Below, piece by piece: positions 1-14,002 of a stretch of 64,000 bases of DNA (its first letter is position 1; each line of letters starts with the position of its first letter). The DNA lies in assembly GCA_027943245.1 (NCBI GenBank), contig JANDJZ010000031.1:1-64000 (forward strand). The letters run 5' to 3'. Position numbers and translations under genes: made by a program. The notes beneath the pieces were generated by a model. That model saw only the letters and a program-made list of their open reading frames with translations, searched no databases and was not told the DNA's origin. The stretch is from Acanthamoeba sp. SK_2022b. Its lineage: Eukaryota > Discosea > Longamoebia > Acanthamoebidae.

Positions 1-1
1 C

Positions 2-824
2 GCCGCGAGGGAGGACGCCGACGCCGGCGACCCCACCAAGCGGCCCGACCGGTCCAAGGAACGCAAGAAGGCCCGGCGGCTGAGCAAGGTGCTCCCCTCC
101 GTTTCTTCTGGGAAGCTCATTCTCTCTCTCTCTCTCTCGCTCGCTCGTCTGATCGCGCGTGGGCGTGCAGGAGGCCGGCGACGAGAAGGGGAAGCAGAGG
201 GAGAGGCAGAGCGGTGGCGACACGGAGAAGACGGCTGACGCGAAGCGAGCCAGGGGCAAGCAAGAGGCCAGCGAAGAGGGGGAGGCAAAGACAAAGGAGG
301 AGGGAGAGAAGGAGGGGGAGCAGCGAGAGCAGCCGGTGAGTTGGCAGGAGAAGGCGATGCGGCTCAAGGGCAAGCTGCACCGCATCGAGGCGCAGCTGGC
401 GCGGGAGCGCAAGGAGAAGGAGCACATCAACGACATCCTGGCCAAGCGCGACGACGAGCTGGCCCACCTCCAGCGCCAGATCGCGCCCATCTTCGCGCTC
501 GACCAGAGCGGAGGAGGCGGCCTGGACGAGCGGCTGCTGCTCGACGAGAGCGCCGGCACCAGCGCCGGGCTGCCGCTGGCCCTTGCCGACCGCGTCTCCA
601 CGGCCACCCTCATCGCCCGCAGCGATCGGCCGCCCCAGACCTTCCTCACGCCCTTCTTCGAGTGGTGGAAGGACATCAACGGCCGGCCGGACGGGGCCAT
701 GGGCGACCTCAACCTCAAGGCCTGGTGGACCGCCGTCGTGGTCCTGCTCCTCTCCGCCTTCCTCCAGCTATGGTGGCGAACCATCGACGACGCAGTCCCA
801 ACGGGCGCCGCCTCTGCCCCCTAG
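2..824 (+). CDS. 3' end of a tail-anchored coiled-coil protein (partial)
   Basis: This is the C-terminal part of a gene that begins before the window. Two exons fit in phase: 2-88 (ending RRLSK) and 171-824, separated by a GT-AG intron at 89-170 that holds a TC-rich tract. The visible protein starts with a highly charged, Lys/Glu-rich low-complexity stretch. It continues into a predicted coiled coil (around KLHRIEAQLARERKEKEH and NDILAKRDDELAHLQRQI), and ends with one hydrophobic segment (WWTAVVVLLLSAFLQLWW) about 16 residues before the stop. Coiled coil plus a C-terminal membrane anchor suggests a tail-anchored protein of the ER, Golgi or outer mitochondrial membrane, such as a tether. I do not recognise the family; the anchor is seen, the location is inferred. 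Confidence 0.6.
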
Positions 825-848
825 CAGCGGACATTCCCTTATTTATTA

Positions 849-3589
<2,741 letters not shown>

Positions 3590-3830
3590 AGAAAGGGATG
3601 AGAAATCGAAAAAGAAATTGATGGGGAAAATGGGGGTATCTTTTCTTTGTATTTTTCTGACTTAATGAGTGCCGCGAAAAGATGATGGGAAAGAGAAGAA
3701 GAAACGAAGAAGCCAAGAAACTGAGGAACACGAACGAGAACAGCTCTTGCAGGGGTCCCTCACTCTCATTCACAACAAACTTCACCTCGTAAAAACAATC
3801 TAAGAAAAATCAAACTAAAATTAAGACGAA

Positions 3831-5037
3831 ATGGCCAAGGTACAGCGACGAGGTTCCCTCGTGGCCCCAGCTGCTTCGGTGCCCTTCACTTGGGTGGACT
3901 ATCGTAGGAGCGTCCCGACCAGCGACGAGCTCGAGAATCGCCGAGCCCTGCTCGGGTACTCACTCTTACCACGCGCACTGCTTTGTCACAACCTGACGCC
4001 ACCGCACACGCACACGCACCAAGTCAGGTTGGTGAACAGGCTCACGTTTTCCAACATGGATACGATCAGCGCGCAGCTGGTTGAGGGCATGAAGGACCCC
4101 TATCTCCTCGGCGAGGCCGTGGAGCTGGTCTTCCGCCAGGGCCTCAACCCGGCGTGGATGGTCCTCTTTGCCCACCTATGCAGTCGCCTCACCCGCGACT
4201 CGCCCTTCTTCGGCCGTCACGGCGAAATACTACGCGCCATCTCTCCTCTGCGCCGCCGCAGCACTGTGTCAGTATCGGCGTGAGTCTGTGGCTGAGACCC
4301 TTTCCCTCTTGCAGAACTTCAGGGCGCTGCTGCTGAACAGGTTCCAGGCCGAGTTCGAACAAGCGGTCTACTTTCAGGTGCCCTCGCTAGTGCAGCTCAG
4401 CGCCAAATGCGTGGTGGACTCAATGACGACGAGATCGCCAACATCGACAACGACGCCGACGATGTGGAGCGGCGCTGCGGAGGTGGAGGCTTGCCTGCCG
4501 CAGGAGCTGGTGGCCTACCTGCGCGAGCGGCCATGGGTAATCACGCCTAAGGCCCGCGACGAGCGATGGCGGCGCATGAACGAGATCATCGTGATGCTGG
4601 GCGAGTTCTACAACGTGGGCCTGATCGACGAGAGCCAAGTCACCTGGATGCTAGGTCAACTGTGCGACTCGATCGAGCAGGGCATGCACCGCAACGTGGA
4701 GCCGCTGTGCAGGCTCCTCGCCACGGTCGGCGCCACTCTCGACGCCCGTGGGAGTGCCCAGAACGCCGCCAACAGCATCAGCGAGCACCTGAGCGTCGAC
4801 CAGGACGGCGACCGCAAGCTCGCAGCGCCGCACAATGTGTACGATTTCGTTCTTACGGCGAGCAAGGTGAGGCCACGCGGGGAAGGGGAGGGCACGAAAG
4901 GACTCGACGCGTACGTGGCTAAGGTGGAGAGCTACCTACAGCGCGTGCGGGAGTGGCGGCTGGGTGAACGCATCCGGTTTATGATGCAGGAAGTGCTGGT
5001 CAAGGCCCGCAACTGGCAGTCGCGACGTGCCAGCTAG
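3831..5037 (+). CDS. MIF4G-domain protein, eIF4G/eIFiso4G-like
   Basis: The first exon (3831-3955) encodes MAKVQRRGSLVAPAASV; introns at 3956-4027 and about 4272-4314 restore frame. The protein then follows the eIF4G middle domain: LVNRLTFSNMDTISAQLVEG, LVFRQGLNPAWMVLFAHLCSRL, NFRALLLNRFQAEFEQA, VMLGEFYNVGLIDESQV, VEPLCRLLATVGATLD and RIRFMMQEVLVKARNW. This HEAT-like fold binds eIF4A and RNA in cap-dependent translation. The product is short, with little besides the MIF4G domain, and no eIF4E-binding motif is obvious in the short N-terminus. The stretch 4375-4500 may hold another intron, because a second frame reads DDEIANIDNDADDVE, more like an eIF4G linker. The gene converges with the receptor gene downstream, about 155 bp away. 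Confidence 0.72.
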
Positions 5038-5192
5038 CAACCAACTTGAGTCTACCGTTATGTACCGCTCGCAGAACAAACGTTGTGAAATAGATCCGGT
5101 GGAGCGTAAGCACAAGATGCAAGGTGTCTGCCGAATTTTGTTTTACACATTTACATATCCTTTACACACGCGGACAGGAAGGGCTTGTCCCG

Positions 5193-8100
5193 TTAGACCT
5201 TATTGACGACTGAGGGGTGGCCGGCAAGCAGCGAGTCGAGGAAGCTGATGACTTCCTCCATGGCCGGCCTCTTGTCCGCCGAAGAATGCCAGCAGCGCTG
5301 GATCATCTTGGCAAAGTCTAGCAGCGTGTCAGGTGGGATCTGCGGCCGGCGACCCTCGATCACATCGAGCGACACGCCCATGAAGTTGCGCCCAGCATAA
5401 GGCTGCTTCCTGGTCACCACCTCCCACATTATGACCCCGAACGAGAACACGTCTGCCTTCTCGTCGTACTTCTCCCCGCGGATCACCTCTGGCGCGGTCC
5501 AGCAGGGAGTGCCGCACCGCGTCATGGTCACGTTCTCCTCCTTGATGCGGGCAAATCCAAAGTCGCCAACCTTCACGTTCCAGTTCTCGTCGACGAGCAG
5601 ATTCGACGGCTTGAGGTCCCGGTGCACGATCACCGGCTGCAGCGAGTGGAGGTAGTTGATGCCCAGTGCCGCCGACCGCAGAAGGCCCAGCTTTTGCACC
5701 CACTTCAGCTTGATGCTCGAATTGGTCAGGATCTCCTTGAGCGCGCCCTGCTTGACGAACTCGGTTACGATACACAGGTTGGGCCGCTTCACGCAGGCGC
5801 CAACGAAGAGCACGATGTTGGGATGGTGCAGCTCCGACAAGAAGGCCATCTCGGCGCGGAACTCGAGCATGCGTCGCTCGTCGAGCTTCTGCTTGATGAA
5901 CCGCTTGACCGCCACCTCTACGCCCTTCCACTTGCCGCGGTAGACCACGCCGTAGGAGCCCAGACCCACCTGCGTGCCCATATGGATCTCATGGAAGTCG
6001 ATGATCCATCGGCAGAGGTTGGCCGAGGTGAGGAAGTTGTCCTCCTTGAACATCATACCCTCGCCCACGGCCATCTGCGTCTCGCCGTCGCTGCTGCTGC
6101 TGGAGCCTGTCGAGGACCCGGACGAGGCGTTAAGCCCCTCCGACACGAGGCCGTTGTCCTTGGACACGCCGCCAAAGAAGCGGCCCTCGAGCCCGCGCGC
6201 CTTAAGCTCATAGAGCTTGGCGCCCTCGGCCTCGCTGTCGATCATCTCGAACCTGCCCAGGCACGCCAGCCTGTTCTTCTCTTTCGCCAGCTCCGTGTTC
6301 TCCACACACTGCGCCGCCGGGTGGGAGACCAGGATCTGGCCGCCGTGCGTGAGGGCCGTGATGCGCGCGGCCGTGTTGACCACTGGGCCGATGTACTCGA
6401 CGCGCCGCGTCATCGGTTCGCGCACCACCTTGGGAATGCCCACGTGCACGCCCATGCGCACGCGCAGACCGCGGAACAGCACCCGGTCATCGGTGTCGCC
6501 CCACTCCTCGGCCGCGCCCGGATGCTCCAGCAGCGCCTCCGGCCACTCGAGCTTGTTGAGCATGTACTGGGCCTCCATGCACCAGGCCAGTGCGTCTTCG
6601 GTGTGCTGGAAGGCGAGGCAGAAGGAGCCCTCGCCGCTGTTGCGGTCGCGGGTGAACACCACCTCGTAGCCGTTATGCTGCTTGAGGAGGCCGCGCAAGG
6701 CCTCGTTGTGCATCATGGTGGCGTCCTTCATCGCCGCCGGGTTGAACTCCCACAGCGAGGCGGCGCGAGTGATGTCCGAGAACACGATCGTCATCTCCCC
6801 CTCCGGAGGCCGCACGCCCCCGGTGGCCACCCCGCCAAGCTTGCCCGAATAGTCCTTCGACCTGTTGCTTCCGCTGCCCGAGGACGTGACTGACACAGCC
6901 GATGTGATGTCCATGGTGGGCCTGGCCACGGTGGCCATGAGTGCACCGCTTGAGGACAAAGATGCCGACGTCTTGGAGTAGTTGGTGCTAGAGTCGACGA
7001 CCATGGCGCTGAGGCGGGTCATGATCTCGAGGAACGTCGGCCGGATCGTCGGATCGACATGCCAGCAGCTGGACAGGAGCTCCACGTACTCGGGTGAGCT
7101 CTCGATGGCTTCGTCGCTTTCGTCCGGGAGCGTGGGCCGCAGGTTGTCGCGGATGACGGCCACGGCCACTGCAGCGGGGCTCATCCCAGCGAAGGGCTGC
7201 TCGCGCGTGAGAAGCTCCCACAAGATGATGCCGAACGAGTACACGTCGGCCAGAACCAAGTCCGCATCCGGATTCTCGTTGAGCAACTCCGGCGCCGTCC
7301 AGTGGATGGAACCCTGGAGGGCGGTCTTGGCCGCGCCCGGCGACGACGACGACTTGGGCTCCTCCTTGAACTTTGTGAGGCCAAAGTCAGACACCTTGAC
7401 GTTCCACTTGTTGTCGAGGAGGAGGTTGAGCGACTTGAGGTCCCTGTGCACGATGCCCGACGAGTGCAGGAAGTGCATGCCCTTGGCCGCCTGATACGCC
7501 ATCTTGACTTTGAGCGCAAACGGCAGCTCCGGGATAAGCTCGTTGTGCAGCAGCTCGTAGAGTGAGCCCAAGGCCATGAATTCCATGACTATGCACATGT
7601 TTGGCGGCTTGGTGCAGGCGGCCATGAAGAGCACCACGTTGGGGTGCCGTAGAGCCGTCATCATCCGCACCTGTTGACGGCCAAGACAACCACCAACGTC
7701 ATCAGCACGCCACTTCACTGGCAAACAAGAGACTGGGGGCAGAGCATACCTCATCAGCAAAGTTGCGCTGCATGTCCTTGGTGAGCAGGTTGCCGCGAGC
7801 GGCCATCATCTTGACGGCCACCTCGGTGCCGCGCCACTTGGCTCGGAACACCTCGCCGTAGCCGCCCGTGCCCAGCGTCTCGGCAATCTCGAGCTCGTTG
7901 GTGTCGATTTCCCACGCATCCTTGCTTCTCTTGCGCCGCGTCGCCACCATAATGACAACAACGACTGCCATGAGGAGAAGCAGCGCCAACAGAGCAGCTG
8001 GTAGCACGGCTCCCAGCGTGGCTGCGAGGACTGTCGTGTTGTCGTTGTTGGAGCTCGCCAATCGGTCGATTGTGCTTGTCTGGCAGTAGGTGCCGGTCCA

Positions 8101-11003
8101 ATCTTCAATGCAGGCGCAGGCGTTCGAGATGCAAACACCACGGTCTGAGCACAGGACGCCATCGCTCACGCAGGCGGCAACGGAGCTCACGTTTGCGCCA
8201 TGGCATGTCATGGCCGTGACAGCAGTGAGCATGATCTTCTTCCATACAGGAATCTCGCTTGTAAGCACCACGCCGTCGCGCTCGGCCACATTGGCAGCCG
8301 TGGTGGAGCTCTGTGTCCAGTAGATCCAATCCGACAGGGCGGCCGCCTTGGTGCAGTCGGTCGAGTTCTTGGAGATGAGCAGGATGTCATACATCACCAC
8401 CGGGTAGCTCTCTTGGCCAGCCGCTGCGAGCAGTCACCCAAATCCGACAACAGTCGGTGAGCAAGCCGCATAGCTCAAGCATAGTCTCCTTTTTTTTTTT
8501 ACTAAAACTAGTGGTTGGGGGACCAGGGGAAGGGGCAAATGAAACCGTACCGTTGAGCGCGCCCGTGAAGAGGTGGATGAGGGTCGAGTTAGCAAAGGCC
8601 TTCATGGCTGACCGGATCGCCGACGTTGTTGGCGTGACATAATTGCCGGTGGTGGGGTTGTACAGCGCCGCCATGCGCACGCTCTTGGCCATGGCCAGCT
8701 GGCCGCTTGAAAGGGCCGTGAACGTGTCAGCTCTTGTGTTCACGCGGGAGGCCACAGCCGACTCAGCACTTGCGATGGACTCGGTGCGGTTGGTCTCTAC
8801 CAGCACCGGGTAGGCCAACGCGCTGTCGGTGACCCCCACCGTGGCGTTGAACTCGGCACTGGCGCCACTGAGAGCCTTGGTCACCATGCGCGTAAGCGGC
8901 GAGGCATTGGCGCCCACGACCACGACGATGCTCCGGTTGGGCAGCAGGCCGGCAAAGCTCGGGTTGATGGCCACGATCCTCGGGTCGTTCCAGGTCTTGA
9001 TCTCGTTGAGGTAAATGCCAGCCCAGATTTCGAGCGTGAGGTTGAGCGCCAGCGGGATGTAGCCCACCTCTTGGATCTGATCAATCAGTATATTAGTGCC
9101 AGCACTGCATTGCGTGATGTTCAGATGCTTCGTTGGACACACGTTATAGCAAGGGAAAGCGGCGTAGCCAAGAAGAGGAACGATGTCCATGTTGGAAACG
9201 TGTAGTCCTGTCAGCTCGGCCAGCGTTACACCGGTAGTAACATCGGCATAGTCGATTGCGCCTGGTGGACGAACCAACAAAAACGTTATTATTTTCCCAC
9301 GCCAGAAAAAATGCCAAGAAACAGTTGCGCCAGTGCCTTGTTTCATGTCAGCAATGGCCGTTGCCGTGTCGCTGGTGAAGTATTTTTGGATCACAGTGTT
9401 GGAGGGATACTGAGCAGCCAGGTCGGTGAGAGCTGGTCGTGAGGTGCCCTCGCCGATGAGGTAAGCTGTGGTGAGGACTTGCTCATCGTCGCAAGTGATG
9501 GTGCCCAGAACGTCGATGACCTTCTTCCTGAAGGCCACCGTCAGTGGACACCAGCCTAGGGTTGATACGTAATCCGAGACACGTTGATTGGTGTGAATCC
9601 AGCTGATGTACTGGGTCATCTCTTGAGAAACTGAGCAGTCCGTCGAATTGCCCTCAGTGACGAGCAGTGTGGCCAGGTAGGTGAATGGATACGAGCTGGC
9701 CCCGGCACCATTGAACAGCGAGATTAGCAGATCACCTGTCAGTGAGACCATAAATGAGCACTCCCTGCATTCCTGTTGCTGCCCACGCACATCCCCACAT
9801 TGGTGGTGTAGGGTGTGGGGCAAGCACCATCTTGCAGTGTGGATGCAAAATCATCCATGGCCGACTGGATTGAAGTGACACTGATGGTCACGTCCTGGCC
9901 AGCCTGGTTTCGCATCTTGGCGGTAGTGTAACCCAACGCCGAGGCCCAGTCCGAGTAAGTGAGGCTATAGGGCGTGAGCTGGAAGGCGTCGTTTGAAGTA
10001 GAAAGACTGCCATAAGGAACTGCAAGCACTGGCCGTGTTGAGGCTGGTGCTAAGGGCGCTTTGCCAGGGGGCTGTACCTGGGTGCAGTTGACAATCCTGC
10101 CGGTGCTGTTGGTGCTGATGGCGATGCCTCGACCAGCGACAATGGGAGGAAGAGAGCCCAGCTCGCCGTTGGCCGCTGTCAGTGTGGCATTGAATTGCGC
10201 ACTCATTGCGCGCAGGCCGCGCTTGAAGGTCTGCGTGATACTCTCGTCTGGATTGTTGCCCCAGCACAGGATTATCTCTTCGTCAGGAAGTTGTCCGCTG
10301 AGGTTGAGGTTGAGGTCGGCGATCGCCTGATCGTTCCACTTAGTTATGTTACCGCTCCATATGCGTCCCATCGTCTCGCCATCAAAAACCTAGATGGGCT
10401 TGTTAACTCGTACTGTGCTTTTCTTATGCACTATTTCTTTTGAAACCGCAAAGGGGAGACTACCAAGGATTGCCCAGGTGTGGTGGGTCCCAAGTTGTAG
10501 TTAAAGACGATGCCTGAGCCGAAGAGCGGCAGCTGCAGCCAATTGGCCTGAAAAAAGTCCATTGCGACTTGACTGTCGAAGGCCCCGTACTGGCTATCGC
10601 CTAGAACAATGGACATGATAACGGTGCGGTAGATTGAGGTGCCGACGTAGGATACAGTCACGGTGTCCTTGTGATACTATGTTGGAGAAGAGCAGGCGTC
10701 TGTTAGCAAAGAGAAGCGAGCAGCCAACGTGTGCCTGGGCGAAGTGGCGATAAAGTAAGTACCGAGTAACTGGTGCCCAAGTTGGAGAGCACACTCATGA
10801 GTGAGTACTCGCCCACGCCATACAGCGTCACCGCACCGCTTGCGCTTGCTGGTGTCCAGAAGGGGTAAGTGTCAAGTGGCCAGAAAAGCGGACTAACAGA
10901 GCAAGCCAACGAAGGTGGGCAGGAGGCACTGTGTACTGCAGAGTTGCAAGACCAGGGGGAGCACCCAGGCGATCGTGATAATGTTAGCCGACAGGCTGCT
11001 CAT
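5193..11003 (-). CDS. Receptor protein kinase-nucleotidyl cyclase-protein kinase with tandem PstS-like ectodomain (copy 1)
   Basis: About nine exons encode roughly 1,700 residues. Start MSSLSANIITIAWVLPLVLQ is a signal peptide. Two periplasmic-phosphate-binding-protein folds follow (FNYNLGPTTPGQSL, IWSGNITKWNDQAIADLN; later IGEGTSRPALTDLAA, IYLNEIKTWNDPRI), like bacterial PstS. Then come an EGF-like Cys cluster (about 735-766), one membrane helix (about 784-813), kinase 1 (TLGTGGYGEVFRAKWRGTEV, HRDLKSLN, DFG), a class III cyclase (TIVFSDITRAASLWE, VEYIGPVVNTAARI) and kinase 2 (GLGSYGVVYRGKWKGVEV, HRDLKPSN, DFG). Both kinases keep Lys, HRD and DFG, and resemble TKL (CTR1/DrkC-like) kinases. 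The last exon (5193-7670) carries most of kinase 1, the cyclase and kinase 2. One intron (about 9262-9336) looks like GC-AG. By architecture it is a plasma-membrane sensor, perhaps of phosphate or a related anion; ligand and cyclase activity are inferences. Confidence 0.88.
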
Positions 11004-11389
11004 GACGAGGCGCTGGTGAGCCTTTGGTGGGTCGCGGTGAAGAATTAAGGAGAGAGCAACCAACAACGGGACGCCCTAAGAGGCCGAGGACAACCATCGC
11101 CATCTTTCTCCTCCGGAGTTGGCAGCATACGTTGCACGACCCTATTAAGGACCAAGGGATCAACGATACCACAAGTCTAGCTGCGGGCATGCCCGCAGAG
11201 AGGAGGTACCTGCGGGCCGCTCTTTTTTTGTGTCGGCCAAACTTTTTTAAGGCTGTTTTAGGATACCGAACATGTTTTGAGAGTTCGAATTCTGTTTTCT
11301 CTGCCGGGGCGAGGTGGGCAAGATCCAACCCAAGCATGTTGACCACTTTACTTATGGGCTACGACAACGTCTATCGTTCCTTAGTTGCT

Positions 11390-11627
11390 TTAGCACTGGC
11401 AGCAACAAAAATCCAAGCACATCCTGTACCGTCGCCGACAGCCGTAGTTGCGGAGGCACACGCAGCCCCAGCAGCAGAAGCCACACGAGAGGACGAACGC
11501 CGTGACGAGGCACGCTATTGTGCAGCACTCGCGGCACGCCGACTTGTGATAGTTGTACTGCATCATCACTGGCCGGTCTGCACGTACCAGCCGCCGCCAG
11601 AACAAGTGAGAAGGGCAGTGCCCTTTT

Positions 11628-11698
<71 letters not shown>

Positions 11699-12623
11699 TG
11701 TGGACTGTGCAGAGGGAGAAGAGGAGGGAAGAGAAGGAGAGCTCGTGCGTACTGGGGCCGATGCCGTAGTAGGAGAGCTTCTTGGACATCTTAAGGGGCC
11801 TGTTCGCGTTGGCTCCGCCGTTGACAAGCCACAAGCGCAGTTTTTTCTTCGAGTAGCCCGCTGGCTGCGCCGCTGTAGCATGACACCACATATATTTATA
11901 CACATAATAACATGAGCTCAAGGGAGGAAAGGTTATTGTGTGCGATGCTCTCTCCGGACCGATTCCGAGCTTCAGGAGTCGACGGACAGTTGTTCGATCG
12001 GGGTCGACTTGGAAGGTTGCTACAGAGAAGCACCACCCACACCACACACCCACCACCACCACCATCGTTTAGCGCGCAGGCTGCCCTCAATGAGCTCGTA
12101 GATGGTGGCATGGCGGTGATGGTGATGGGGTACGCACTAAACGCGCCTGTGGTCAGTTGTACCGAGATTGTCACCTGCGAGCGCCACCAAAGAAAGTCAC
12201 ACGCACACGCGCACAGAAATTGGTGTCCCTTTGGGCTCTGGCTTGCCCAGAGACCGGGAGAGAACGGCAGATAGCAGAGGTACCCTCTTGGAATCGTCGC
12301 CATCCTCCTCTTCACTCAGCTCGCTCAGCTCCTCGTCGTCGTCGTCACTTTCTTCATCGTCGTCGTCACTTGCCGAGCTATCGTCTTGGCTCCCCTCCTC
12401 CGGCTCTTCCTCTTTGGCTTTTAATTTTATTTATTTTATTTTTTGCAGCACGTTATTAATTATGACGTTTTAATCGTTATTTCCCTTGGAAAACAAATAA
12501 ATGTGGATATCGATTATTCCAGTTGTAGAAATATTACTCTAAAAATCAAAATATAAACAACTGCTACGTACGAGGATCGGTTTTATGGTGGGGAAGCTCT
12601 GGCTCTGAGTCGCTGGAATTCAT
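11390..12623 (-). CDS. Membrane protein with acidic N-terminus and Cys-rich transmembrane C-terminus, family unknown
   Basis: A chain of in-phase exons on the minus strand. Exon 1 (MNSSDSEPELPHHKTDP) starts at 12623; an AT-rich intron follows. Exon 2 is very acidic (SASDDDDEESDDDDEELSEL). Further exons give VTISVQLTTGAFSAYPITIT, VDPDRTTVRRLLKLGIGP and KLRLWLVNGGANANRPLKMS. An intron with a long GT/CA microsatellite (11630-11696) comes next, and a last exon begins NRPVMMQYNYHKSACRECC. That last exon runs into a Cys-rich hydrophobic segment (TIACLVTAFVLSCGFCCWGC) and a basic, Cys-rich tail ending QC. The clustered cysteines next to the membrane could be palmitoylated or bind metal; this is speculation. 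I do not recognise the family. The stretch between GIGP and GYSKKKLR may hide one more intron. Confidence 0.5.
11630..11696. repeat. GT microsatellite in an intron of the Cys-rich membrane protein gene
   Basis: About 33 GT units between the exon ending GIGP and the one beginning RPVMMQ. Poly-Cys-Val and poly-Thr-His frames here are artefacts. Confidence 0.9.
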
Positions 12624-12884
12624 TGCTCTAGAATGGGAGCGTGCAAGTTGGTTCGTGTTTCTTTTGGTCTGCAGCTGCCAACCTTGTTGGTGGCCCTTCG
12701 CCGAATAGGGCGACAAGCCGTTGGAGAGACAGCCGACAAAGAAAAACAGGTTTCCCGCCTGCCGTGTCCTTTCAGTCGCTGCGGCCACAAACGACAACAC
12801 TGTTCTTCGAAGAAGCCGAGGAGGAACGAGGTCGTTTTGTTGTATGTGCAGGAAAAGAAGAACAGAATTTTCAGAAGAGGCAGC

Positions 12885-13796
12885 TCAGAGCAGATCAGCG
12901 GAGCCGTCGGCGGGCGACCCAGCATTTGGCTGAACAAAGAGCACGCCATTGGGGCACAGGCCGGCGTCGTGCAGGGTGAGGCCCAAGTCGTCCAACCGCC
13001 GCCGGGGATAGGAGGACACGAGATGGAAGCGGTGCCCCTTGTCCTCGCCAACCTCACCGTCGTCTTCCATGATCGCCGCCACTTCCTCGTCGGCGCTCAG
13101 CTCGCGCTGCAGACCCGTCTCCTTGTCGCCTTCGTCGTTGCTGCTGCCAGTTGTCGACTTGGCCTTCTTCAGCTCCTCCTCGAGCGCCACCGCTTCGACA
13201 TAGGTGCGTACGTCGGCTAATCGATCGGTGGCACGGAAGCGGCGCTCCGCTCGCTGGCCGTCGGGGAAGCGCAGGATGAGGTAGGTAGTCTCGCTAGAGA
13301 CACATTGTTCGGGTTCGGGCACGACCCGCGCTTGCAGGGCGCGGAGTCGCCGCTTCTGCACGCGCCGGTGTAGCCTGCCCCAGGCCTCCCTCTGCTGCTG
13401 GCTCCGTTCACGCATCTGGTCCTCAGCGAGGGCGCGTGCGAACTCAGTGTCCTGGGCCTCACGCAGGAGGCGCGCCTCGTCTCTCATCGCCGCCGCCAAC
13501 GCTTCGGCTTCCTCATCGAAGACGACGTCGTTCTCGAGGAGAGATGTGGGGTTTACGTGAGAGGGGTCAAGCACGTAGCCGTTGCGCAGCTGCTGCTCAA
13601 CGCTCAGTTCGAACGCCAGGCGCAGGGTGTCCTCGTCATAGTCATCGTCTGAGTCGCTCATAGCGTGCTTCTCCTGCGACAGCACTTGGTAGACTCGAGT
13701 AGCTGCTTGGCGTAGCTTTTGACCCAGCATGAAGCCTCCTCTTCCGCCACCAGGGCTACCAGTCCTCGACGTAGTTATCTGTGTAGCGTCGGCCAT
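12885..13796 (-). CDS. UBX-domain protein, FAF/UBXD8-like, with insertion in the UBX fold
   Basis: An intronless reading frame. I chose MADATQ at 13796; the same frame is open to an ATG at 13952, but that extra stretch looks like leader sequence. The N-terminal third is acidic and probably disordered. Next comes a Glu/Arg/Gln-rich helix (AQDTEFARALAEDQMRERSQ) typical of the segment before the UBX domain in FAF1/UBXD8-type proteins. The UBX domain begins TTYLILRFPDGQRAERRFRA and ends VSSYPRRRLDDLGLTLHDAG and PNGVLFVQ. The UBX loop that docks on the p97/Cdc48 N-domain is normally FPR; here it reads YPRR. About 60 acidic residues (between ALEEELKKAK and GHRFHLVSS) are inserted inside the domain. 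By family it is a Cdc48/p97 cofactor. No UBA or membrane hairpin is seen. Confidence 0.8.
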   Translation of the reverse strand: MADATQITTSRTGSPGGGRGGFMLGQKLRQAATRVYQVLSQEKHAMSDSDDDYDEDTLRLAFELSVEQQLRNGYVLDPSHVNPTSLLENDVVFDEEAEALAAAMRDEARLLREAQDTEFARALAEDQMRERSQQQREAWGRLHRRVQKRRLRALQARVVPEPEQCVSSETTYLILRFPDGQRAERRFRATDRLADVRTYVEAVALEEELKKAKSTTGSSNDEGDKETGLQRELSADEEVAAIMEDDGEVGEDKGHRFHLVSSYPRRRLDDLGLTLHDAGLCPNGVLFVQPNAGSPADGSADLL

Positions 13797-14002
13797 CGAT
13801 GTGTAGCAGTTGCTTGCTCGCTCGAATGGAAGAAGGGAGTGAGAGGGGGTGAAGCGTGACTGCAAACGTAACGAAGCGGGGGTAGTAGTCGTTTGTCCTC
13901 CTACGGTACTCTTGTCTTCGTTACCGCCACAGTCGTTGGAACCAACAAGCAAAATAACGCTCGCTCAGTCTGCGATAGTAGAGGGGGGGGGGCTGCAGCT
14001 CC

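Noticed and set aside
5622..6893. Long plus-strand open frame of 423 codons opposite the receptor cyclase exon
   Set aside because: It is antisense to conserved kinase and cyclase sequence, has no recognisable domain, and arises from GC-rich third positions.
10984..11346. Minus-strand open frame of 120 codons upstream of receptor copy 1
   Set aside because: It overlaps the receptor's first exon in another frame and shows no domain; this stretch is more likely promoter and leader.
12060..12130. Alternative minus-strand frame HATIYELIEGSLRAKRW
   Set aside because: It looks protein-like but needs a weak acceptor and does not keep phase with VDPDRTTVRRLL; the VTISVQLTTGAF frame does.
12300..12412. 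Plus-strand Ser-rich reading frame
   Set aside because: The minus-strand reading is an acidic exon that splices in phase with its neighbours; the Ser-rich frame has no support.
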